From CAYUPI01 sp964446585 (lineage in GTDB: Bacteria; Verrucomicrobiota; Verrucomicrobiia; Limisphaerales; UBA8199): DNA of 24,516 nt. Each line of letters starts with the position of its first letter. The first letter of the stretch is position 1. This document shows positions 1 through 4,937 of the stretch, piece after piece. Both the position numbers and the translations under genes were made by a program. A model generated the notes under the pieces. That model was not told the DNA's origin. It saw only the letters and a list, made by a program, of their open reading frames with translations, and did no database searches. The stretch is taken from NCBI GenBank assembly GCA_964446585.1, contig CAYUPI010000076.1:1-24516 (forward strand), read 5' to 3'.

Positions 1-51
1 CGGTAGCAATTGAAAAACAATAATTATACAAGAAATCAATGACTCAGGAGA

Positions 52-513
52 CTAGAGGAGGTTGTCATATCGGTTCTTGCCTGTTGCAATCCGCTGCTCA
101 ACCAATTGGGGGCTCCAAGCGCACAGGAACTCCAAAGAACGGTACTCAGGAGGAAGATCGCCGATGAGGATCAATCGGGCACCGTCATAGATTTTCCAGT
201 CTCGATGGCGCCCTAGTCGCCTGCCGAATGTGAATCGAAATTTAGGAAAGCTGAAGTTTACTACTGGTAGGGAGCCGATAATCTGCCAGCGCCCGGCTTT
301 GAAAACGGAACCAAAACCGATGAAGATCGGAGGGAAGAGCAATTCGCGCGTTGGGAGATCCTCGACCTTTGAGACCTTTGGCCCTGCGAAGGCAAATACC
401 CGCGACAAAGGCCCATAGTCGTTATCCCAATAAACGTATTGTCCGTAGGCTTTTCGATTATCCGCAAGTGGAACTACATAACATTGACCGAGTTCGATCT
501 GCTGATGCTTCAT
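52..513 (-). CDS. Imm26-like immunity protein (orphan)
   Basis: A 153-residue soluble protein with no signal peptide or membrane segment. The N-terminus (IELGQCYVVPLADNRKAYGQ) has the pattern of the Imm26 family: a short strand, then a VxPLxDxRxAYG turn, then aromatic-rich strands. Length fits the family. Imm26 proteins are cytoplasmic immunity proteins that neutralise the C-terminal toxin tip of a polymorphic toxin. The gene would be expected just after an Rhs or similar toxin gene, but its upstream neighbour is RAYT 1, whose inverted repeat starts 28 bp from the start codon. It therefore looks separated from its partner, or kept as a stand-alone protective gene. Only a weak GGA lies before the ATG. 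The family call rests on motif resemblance and is moderately sure; the target toxin is unknown. Confidence 0.6.
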   Translation of the reverse strand: MKHQQIELGQCYVVPLADNRKAYGQYVYWDNDYGPLSRVFAFAGPKVSKVEDLPTRELLFPPIFIGFGSVFKAGRWQIIGSLPVVNFSFPKFRFTFGRRLGRHRDWKIYDGARLILIGDLPPEYRSLEFLCAWSPQLVEQRIATGKNRYDNLL

Positions 514-540
514 CGCGTATATCCAATCAGAAAAGAAAAG

Positions 541-563
541 GAAAAGGGGTCAAACCGTAGTTT
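541..563 (+). repeat. Left copy of the inverted repeat bounding RAYT 1
   Basis: The minus strand reads AAACTACGGTTTGACCCC followed by TTTTC. The same 22 bases occur on the plus strand at 1619-1640. The two copies point outward and enclose RAYT 1. The RAYT stop codon (TGA, 550-552) lies inside this copy, so the last codons of the gene are part of the repeat. It is a candidate element end or recognition site. Confidence 0.8.
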
Positions 564-1494
564 GGAAAAGCAATTGTTCATCAGAGGAATGGTGGCTAGG
601 CTTTTTTACGATCCCGGCCATCTGGCGGTGCAGTACTGACTTCGCGCTTTTGGTGCTGCCCATTTGAAGTCGCGCAGCAATCCATTTGATCGTGAGGGTG
701 GTTTCCTTTCTGAGCCGCGCAGCGATCGCAAGCCTGCCGGGATCGTTCTTCAATCGGGAGTTCAGATCTGTTTCCTTCCAGCCCAGGCGAGCTAATTCCT
801 CTGAGATTATCCGGTTGGCTCGCTGCTCGGCATTTTGGCGATGCAGCTCGCCGGAATGGTTTTCACCCAGTTTTCCATCCATCATTTCTACCATCTTCTT
901 TTTGAAATTATCGCTGCCCAGGCACCAGCCGCGGCGAAAGGGCTTTTCGGCGGCTTCGTCAGCTTCTTCCAGTCGGCGCTTTTCCATCTGGCGCTCAAAC
1001 TCCTGCCGTCCGGCGGGCGTATCCTGCTGGATCCCGTGCTCACCCAATAACCGGTCCACCCGAATCCAGTCCGGCCGATGCTCAGGTGCCGCCAGATACC
1101 ATACAAGGCTGCTCCAAGGATAAGCCAACAGCCGCTCCTCTTTGCTCAGCAGACCTGCCCGAACCGGATTCAGATGCACGTAATCGCAGGCGGTTCCGAG
1201 ATAGCCGTCGTTGCTGCCATCCACAATGAGCGCTTTGTATCGGCCGCTAAACACATGCCCGAAGAGTTTCTGACGATGATTGAGCCGGATTGTGTAGGAA
1301 CTGAGGAACCAACGCATACCCTCGATCAGGTTCGCATTTGGCGTTTCCAGGACAAAATGAAAATGGTTGCTCATTAGGCAGTACGCGTGCACTTGCCAGG
1401 ATGTCTTGAGGCACGCCTCAGCCAGAGTCCTGAGGAAATCCTGGCGGTCAACGTCGTTTACAAAAATGGGCTCCTGCCGGTCGCCGCGGTTCAT
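550..1494 (-). CDS. REP-associated tyrosine transposase (RAYT 1), 5' end rebuilt by a palindrome insertion
   Basis: A 314-residue Y1/IS200-like transposase of the RAYT class. Family members are single-strand DNA nucleases that cut at REP palindromes. The HUH motif HFH is at residues 44-46 (SNHFHFVLETP), followed by FGHVFSGRYKALIVDG and CDYVHLNPVRAGL; Tyr105 in that last motif is my candidate nucleophile. The protein is longer than the Y1 domain because of a roughly 200-residue C-terminal extension ending in a helix-turn-helix-like KETTLTIKWIAARLQMG segment, common in environmental RAYTs. The usual N-terminus (MPRTLRIQYPGAMHHV) is encoded just upstream but cut off by a 37-bp insertion that shifts the frame. 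Translation probably starts at the ATG at 1494, six bases after a GGAGG supplied by the insertion. The HUH and Tyr motifs survive, so it may be active. Confidence 0.88.
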   Translation of the reverse strand: MNRGDRQEPIFVNDVDRQDFLRTLAEACLKTSWQVHAYCLMSNHFHFVLETPNANLIEGMRWFLSSYTIRLNHRQKLFGHVFSGRYKALIVDGSNDGYLGTACDYVHLNPVRAGLLSKEERLLAYPWSSLVWYLAAPEHRPDWIRVDRLLGEHGIQQDTPAGRQEFERQMEKRRLEEADEAAEKPFRRGWCLGSDNFKKKMVEMMDGKLGENHSGELHRQNAEQRANRIISEELARLGWKETDLNSRLKNDPGRLAIAARLRKETTLTIKWIAARLQMGSTKSAKSVLHRQMAGIVKKPSHHSSDEQLLFQTTV

Positions 1495-1496
1495 GA

Positions 1497-1533
1497 TCCG
1501 CCTCCGCCGACCGAAGGGCTACGGCGGGACAGG
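1497..1533 (-). repeat. REP-like palindrome inserted in RAYT 1
   Basis: 37 bp, GC-rich. The minus strand contains CCGCCG, then a 12-base loop region (TAGCCCTTCGGT), then CGGCGG followed by AGGCGGA. It can form a six-pair hairpin. It interrupts the RAYT reading frame between the G and TC of a Val codon. An almost identical copy sits at the same codon of RAYT 2 (4377-4413). REP palindromes next to rayt genes are known as REPtrons; a copy within the coding start is unusual. Confidence 0.85.
1501..1505 (-). promoter_or_regulatory. Ribosome binding site of RAYT 1 supplied by the palindrome
   Basis: GGAGG on the minus strand with a six-base spacer to the ATG at 1494. It lies inside the inserted palindrome, next to the 3' arm of the hairpin, and decides the start. 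Confidence 0.7.
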
Positions 1534-1618
1534 CGTGATGCATGGCGCCTGGATACTGGATACGAAGTGTGCGCGGCATGACCCCACCTTGGCAGGTCGG
1601 TCGCAGTGGTCAATGACG

Positions 1619-1640
1619 AAACTACGGTTTGACCCCTTTC
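1619..1640 (+). repeat. Right copy of the inverted repeat bounding RAYT 1
   Basis: 22 bases identical to the reverse complement of 542-563. The outward end runs into the IS4-family remnant. The sub-sequence CGGTTTGACCCCTTTCCGC (1625-1643) is repeated directly at 2145-2163. Confidence 0.8.
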
Positions 1641-2135
1641 CGCTACCCGGCCCAGCAACTGATTGGACTCTACGCGCGGCGGTGGCGGCTGGAACTGTGC
1701 TTGCGGGATTTGAAGACGACCTTGGGCATGGAAATGCTGCGTTGCCAAACACCGGATATGGCCGAAAAGGAATTGCTCATCTATATATTGGCTCACAACT
1801 TGGTTCGCTGCCTGATGGCCGAGGCCGTCAGCCGCTACCAAGCCGATTTGCAACGGGTTAGCTTTAAGGGCAGCGTCGATGCCCTACGCCAATACAGCGC
1901 CGCTATCGCCAGTGCTCGTAATCGGAAAATGCGAGACCGTTTGTGGGAGGATTTGCTGATCAATTTAGTGCGCGACCTGGTCCCCTCACGGCCCAATCGC
2001 GAGGAGCCCCGCGCTCTTAAACTCCGCCCAAAACCCTTCGGCTGGCTGACCAAACCCAGATACCGTTTCCGCGTCTCGCCCCATCGCAACCGTTACTGGA
2101 GATCTAAAGTGCGGAATTATCGGGGCCTTAACTAA
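1641..2135 (+). pseudogene. C-terminal remnant of an IS4-family DDE transposase
   Basis: The only credible plus-strand coding remnant in the window. The translated frame carries YARRWRLELCLRDLK, an exact match to the IS4 signature Y-(2)-R-(3)-E-(6)-K, which contains the catalytic Glu. It continues with LGMEMLRCQTPDMAEKEL and the helical tail seen in this group, ending SKVRNYRGLN-stop. The N-terminal part with the two catalytic Asp residues is missing: similarity begins abruptly at 1641, at the edge of the RAYT 1 inverted repeat. A TTG at 1629 would allow a 168-residue product, but this would lie mostly outside the catalytic core and cannot transpose. Both ends are bordered by the 19-bp direct repeat at 1625-1643 and 2145-2163, so RAYT-linked sequences appear to have cut into an older IS. 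Confidence 0.8.
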
Positions 2136-2144
2136 GCGCCATTC

Positions 2145-2163
2145 CGGTTTGACCCCTTTCCGC
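2145..2163 (+). repeat. Third copy of the RAYT 1 terminal motif
   Basis: CGGTTTGACCCCTTTCCGC, identical to 1625-1643 and in direct orientation, so the two bracket the IS4 remnant. It shares 16 bases with the reverse complement of the left copy at 541-563. The rest of 2136-2229 shows nothing else I can name. Confidence 0.75.
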
Positions 2164-2229
2164 GTGCCAATTTGGTGAAAAGTACGATGCCAAAAAAGTG
2201 CGTAATATCTTGCTATCGACCGCTCTCTC

Positions 2230-3231
2230 TTATCTTCTCGCGCGAAAAGCGTTCGTGGCCGCAGACCGTACTCGGACGTCTGGGTCGGTGAGGGCACCGA
2301 GCAGCGTCCGCTCGGCATCGGGCGTCAGCGTCGGAACCTCCCCCAGAATCAACGCCGCCGCCACTCGAAGCTCCCAGTCGTCCGCCGTTTCGAAGACCCG
2401 CCCAATCGGCGGTAATACTTCTTCAGGGTGGAGGCTCGCGATAGAAATCAACTCGTTCTTCGCAGCCTTGGCAGCAGACACGTTCCTGTCTTGGGAGCAC
2501 TTGAGCAGCGCAGGAATGGCCAACGAGACGTCAAGTCCAGCCCGTGCCATCTCGCGGATCCTGGCTGCAACAAGCCAACGGTTGGGAGCTTCGGGGTTCA
2601 GGAGCGCACTACTGAGCGTCGGAACGGACTCCTGCCCGATGCGGGAAAGCGCCCCTACTGCCCTCCGACCGCTCCGGGTTCCCTCGCGTTTTGGATCTTT
2701 GATCATCTCTGAAAGCCGCGGGATCGCAGAGGCAGCACTCGTCCCGAGAACGCCAAATGCCTGCTCGGCTGCCTCTGCGCGCTCAAGTTGGCTGTCGTGG
2801 TGGGGAATCAGCCTCTGAAGGCGCATTCTGAACGCCAGGCGCGTTGCCAACTTTTTCCACCCGGGAATTTCATACTGGATCCACGCAAGGACTGGAGGAA
2901 TGGCGTCGGTCCCAATGTGTCGAATCGCATCGGCGGCTTCCGTTTTGCTAGGGGCAGCGTTGCTGAACTGCGGCGCCTGCAGAAGGAGCAGCCATTCGCT
3001 CAAGGATCGGCCCGCATAACTGGGCTCGGGTGCGCGGCGTAGAGCAATAGCCGAAACCGCAAGGAAAAGGAAGCCGGCGCCTACCAGCGCACCACATCGA
3101 AGCTTCCTTCCTGCTCTCGAGTGGTCTTGGTGTGGCTGGCCACTCTTCGCCCCCGTATTCGCACGGAGCACGTGGCACCGACGTAACGCGGAAACGAGAC
3201 GCCCGACTCGTATTTCATCACCGAAGCGCAT
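2230..3231 (-). CDS. HEAT-repeat membrane-anchored protein
   Basis: Up to 333 residues. A basic N-terminus precedes one hydrophobic helix at about 47-64 (CGALVGAGFLFLAVSAIAL), then EPSYAGRSLSEWLLLLQ, a phrase typical of anchored HEAT proteins in Verrucomicrobia. Residues about 95-330 are alpha-helical HEAT-type repeats, for example AVGALSRIGQESVPTLSSALL and VAAALILGEVPTLTPDAERTLLGALTDPDVRVRSAA. Such proteins act as protein-binding scaffolds; no enzyme motif is seen. The ATG at 3231 overlaps the end of the protease fragment by 14 nt, and the first 40 residues look unconserved. The true start may therefore lie further in, for example at GTG 3171. No clear Shine-Dalgarno sequence supports either. 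The partner is unknown, and a link with the toxin locus is not evident beyond position. Confidence 0.75.
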   Translation of the reverse strand: MRFGDEIRVGRLVSALRRCHVLRANTGAKSGQPHQDHSRAGRKLRCGALVGAGFLFLAVSAIALRRAPEPSYAGRSLSEWLLLLQAPQFSNAAPSKTEAADAIRHIGTDAIPPVLAWIQYEIPGWKKLATRLAFRMRLQRLIPHHDSQLERAEAAEQAFGVLGTSAASAIPRLSEMIKDPKREGTRSGRRAVGALSRIGQESVPTLSSALLNPEAPNRWLVAARIREMARAGLDVSLAIPALLKCSQDRNVSAAKAAKNELISIASLHPEEVLPPIGRVFETADDWELRVAAALILGEVPTLTPDAERTLLGALTDPDVRVRSAATNAFRARR

Positions 3232-3550
3232 GCTGGTCGATCGTCACCCTCATTCGCTGGATTTGCCCGAAATCCAGCACACCTCGAGCATAAGGGCCCA
3301 TCAGATTGTTATCGGATTTCACATCCTCAAGGCCCAATACGTGGCCAAGCTCGTGGGCCAGCGTATTCGCAGGTGCATCTTTGCTCACGAAAGCGGCAGG
3401 TGCTGGCGGCGAAAAGGTGTCAGTCAATGGTATTGCCATCTTTATAGACCAAGGCTGGCCTGATTGTCCTCCGGCGAAGTTTTGCCCTGCCAATACAGTA
3501 GGTGCGTCACATTGCCCCGCGTTCCCATGTTTAGCCTCCGCGCAATCCAA
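3218..3550 (-). pseudogene. Truncated metzincin-type zinc metalloprotease
   Basis: The frame holds a metzincin zinc site, ANTLAHELGHVLGLEDV, with HExxHxxGxxD at residues 66-76 (probable ligands His66, His70, Asp76; catalytic Glu67), and NNLM at 81-84 as the likely Met-turn. Family members are usually secreted peptidases with a signal peptide and over 100 residues before the zinc site. Here only about 35 convincing residues precede it. The segment before roughly 3480 overlaps the 3' end of RAYT 2 in another frame. The N-terminal half has been lost, apparently replaced by the RAYT 2 element. An isolated product from ATG 3550 would lack a signal sequence and much of the fold, so I treat it as a remnant. 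The downstream HEAT start overlaps its stop by 14 nt. Confidence 0.7.
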
Positions 3551-4374
3551 GACACGGTAACGGTAGTTTCTTTTCGAAGCTTGCTTGCGAGAGCCACTTT
3601 GAATTGATCCCCTTTTGGTCGCGCCGCAAGGTGGTGCTCCGTCAAATGTCTTCGCTTCAACTCGCCACGGATCAACCGCTCAGCTTTGGCCTCAGCCGAC
3701 TCCTGTAGTTCCGCACCATAATGCCACAAGCCGCGCTTTTCCGAAACTTGCGCCAATAATTCATCCCGAAATTCCTCACTGCCCAGACACCAGCCCCGCC
3801 GCAGTGGCTTAAATTCCTCCTCTGACTCGCCTTGCCGCCGCGCCTCGAGTTGTGCGGCCAATTGTCGCCGACCCGCTACGCTGTCCTTGGGAATGCCCCA
3901 TTCTCCCAGGCAACGGTCCACCCGCAGCCACGCCGGCCGACGCGACGGTTCTTGCAGGTACAGCGGATAACTGCTCCAGCGGTAACTGTCCAGCGGCGCT
4001 TCCGGGCCCAGCAGATGCGCGCGCACCGGGTTCAAATGCACGTAGTCGCAAACGCTTTTGAGGTAACCGTTGCCACTGCCATCCACGACCAGCGCTTTGT
4101 AGCGGCCGCTGAACAGATGGCCAAAGAGCTTGTGACGCCGGTTGAACCGGCGAGTGTATTCTCCCGGCAACCATTTCATTCCGGCGACCAGGTTGGCCTG
4201 AGGGGTCTCCACGACCAGATGAAAATGGTTCTGCATCAAACAGAACGCGTGGACCAGCCAGGCGGTCTTGGAGCACGTCTGCGGGGTCAGACCGGAGAAA
4301 GATCCCGGACTCAGAAAGCCATATTTGTCCCCTTCGCCCAGAAAAACGTCGTCAGGCTGGTCCCCTCGGCTCAC
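3442..4374 (-). CDS. REP-associated tyrosine transposase (RAYT 2), GTG start supplied by a palindrome
   Basis: A 310-residue paralogue of RAYT 1: HUH motif HFH at 50-52 (MQNHFHLVVETPQAN), FGHLFSGRYKALVVDGSGNGYL, candidate catalytic Tyr in CDYVHLNPVRAHLL, and a C-terminal KETTVTVSWIARRLNMGT segment. Similarity to RAYT 1 runs over most of the length but with many substitutions, so this is not a recent copy. Compared with RAYT 1, residues 21-36 hold about six extra, poorly fitting residues (FLSPGSFSGLTPQTCSKTAW), suggesting decay. The last residues after LLYWQGK read into the protease fragment. The start is GTG at 4374, six bases after GGAGG inside the inserted palindrome. The original start position has ATC instead of ATG (4457-4459), so internal initiation is the only obvious way to express it. 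Confidence 0.82.
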   Translation of the reverse strand: MSRGDQPDDVFLGEGDKYGFLSPGSFSGLTPQTCSKTAWLVHAFCLMQNHFHLVVETPQANLVAGMKWLPGEYTRRFNRRHKLFGHLFSGRYKALVVDGSGNGYLKSVCDYVHLNPVRAHLLGPEAPLDSYRWSSYPLYLQEPSRRPAWLRVDRCLGEWGIPKDSVAGRRQLAAQLEARRQGESEEEFKPLRRGWCLGSEEFRDELLAQVSEKRGLWHYGAELQESAEAKAERLIRGELKRRHLTEHHLAARPKGDQFKVALASKLRKETTVTVSWIARRLNMGTRGNVTHLLYWQGKTSPEDNQASLGL

Positions 4375-4376
4375 GA

Positions 4377-4413
4377 TCCGCCTCCGCCGACCGAAGGGCT
4401 ACGGCAGGACAGG
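4377..4413 (-). repeat. REP-like palindrome inserted in RAYT 2
   Basis: 37 bp, differing from the RAYT 1 copy at a single base (minus strand CTGCCG instead of CCGCCG). It sits at the same codon, again between MYH-G and TC-GTG-AGC. The change turns a C-G pair into a U-G wobble in the transcript of the coding strand, so the hairpin can still form. Confidence 0.85.
4381..4385 (-). promoter_or_regulatory. Ribosome binding site of RAYT 2 supplied by the palindrome
   Basis: GGAGG with a six-base spacer to GTG 4374; same position relative to the palindrome as in RAYT 1. It decides the start. Confidence 0.65.
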
Positions 4414-4459
4414 CGTGATACATGGCGCCCGGATACTCCAGTCGAAGTTTGCGCGGGAT
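4414..4459 (-). other. Cut-off original 5' end of RAYT 2
   Basis: 46 bases encode (I)PRKLRLEYPGAMYH plus one base, collinear with the 46-base stub of RAYT 1. The first codon is ATC where RAYT 1 has ATG. Removing the 37-bp insertion would rejoin the frame as MYH-V-VSRGD. The remainder up to the membrane-protein gene (4460-4508) shows nothing recognisable. Confidence 0.7.
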
Positions 4460-4508
4460 CGGACCAGAATCGGATCAAGGAGACCTGCGTCAAGGCGAAG
4501 TTACGCAT

Positions 4509-4937
4509 CTATCTACGCTCCGACCCCGCAGCCGGAAGGCCGCGGCTGCGACCGGCCAGCTGGCGAACCAAGTACAGGGCTGAGCAGACGGCGACCACGA
4601 CGCATAACGGCATGACCAAGTGAATGGCCGTAGTGGCTCTGCGGAGAGCCTTGTCCCCGATTTCCGTTGCGTCCTTTGGTGAAAACTGTGCGAACGGGTC
4701 CAGAGAACCGACGCACTTACCGTGGCAATATACGAGTTTTGACACAAAAGTGTGCCCAGGGCCGGGGAGCTCCGCGGAGCCGCCGGGCGCGATCAGGTCA
4801 CAGAATACGTGGCCATGCAGCAGCAGTGTGAGGCGTGCGCGGGCTTCCCAGCTGTGCAGGCAACCAAAGCCTACAATCAAGAAGACGATGCACGCCACAA
4901 AGGTCCAGGCGGAAGAACTGATCGGATGCTTATTCAC
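4509..4937 (-). CDS. Two-helix membrane protein, candidate immunity partner of the orphan Rhs tip
   Basis: 142 residues with hydrophobic helices at about 11-27 (WTFVACIVFLIVGFGCL) and 104-124 (AIHLVMPLCVVVAVCSALYLV). Between them is a loop of about 75 residues containing Cys46, Cys71 and Cys75, and the tail is basic. The start is a GTG at 4937 whose last two bases form the TGA stop of the orphan Rhs gene (GTGA overlap), which implies translational coupling. A small gene tightly coupled behind a variable Rhs tip is normally its immunity gene. A membrane immunity protein would suit a toxin acting on the membrane or periplasm. I recognise no family; function is inferred from context only. The 3' end lies about 50 bp from the RAYT 2 stub, so truncation by that element is possible. 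Confidence 0.6.
   Translation of the reverse strand: MNKHPISSSAWTFVACIVFLIVGFGCLHSWEARARLTLLLHGHVFCDLIAPGGSAELPGPGHTFVSKLVYCHGKCVGSLDPFAQFSPKDATEIGDKALRRATTAIHLVMPLCVVVAVCSALYLVRQLAGRSRGLPAAGSERR

Larger units (their letters stand above)
1448..1579 (-). other. Cut-off original 5' end of RAYT 1, now a 43-codon leader ORF
   Basis: ATG at 1579 begins MPRTLRIQYPGAMHH, the conserved RAYT N-terminus. After 46 bases the 37-bp palindrome intervenes. Removing it restores V-MNRGDRQ, the normal continuation. With the insertion in place, the frame runs through the palindrome and stops at 1448, overlapping the current RAYT start by 47 nt. It could act as a leader whose translation opens the palindrome hairpin; that role is inference. 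Confidence 0.7.

Noticed and set aside
1367..1861. A 164-codon plus-strand frame spanning the RAYT 1 start, the palindrome and part of the IS4 remnant.
   Set aside because: It crosses unrelated elements and is out of frame with the YREK-bearing remnant; no protein similarity is visible.
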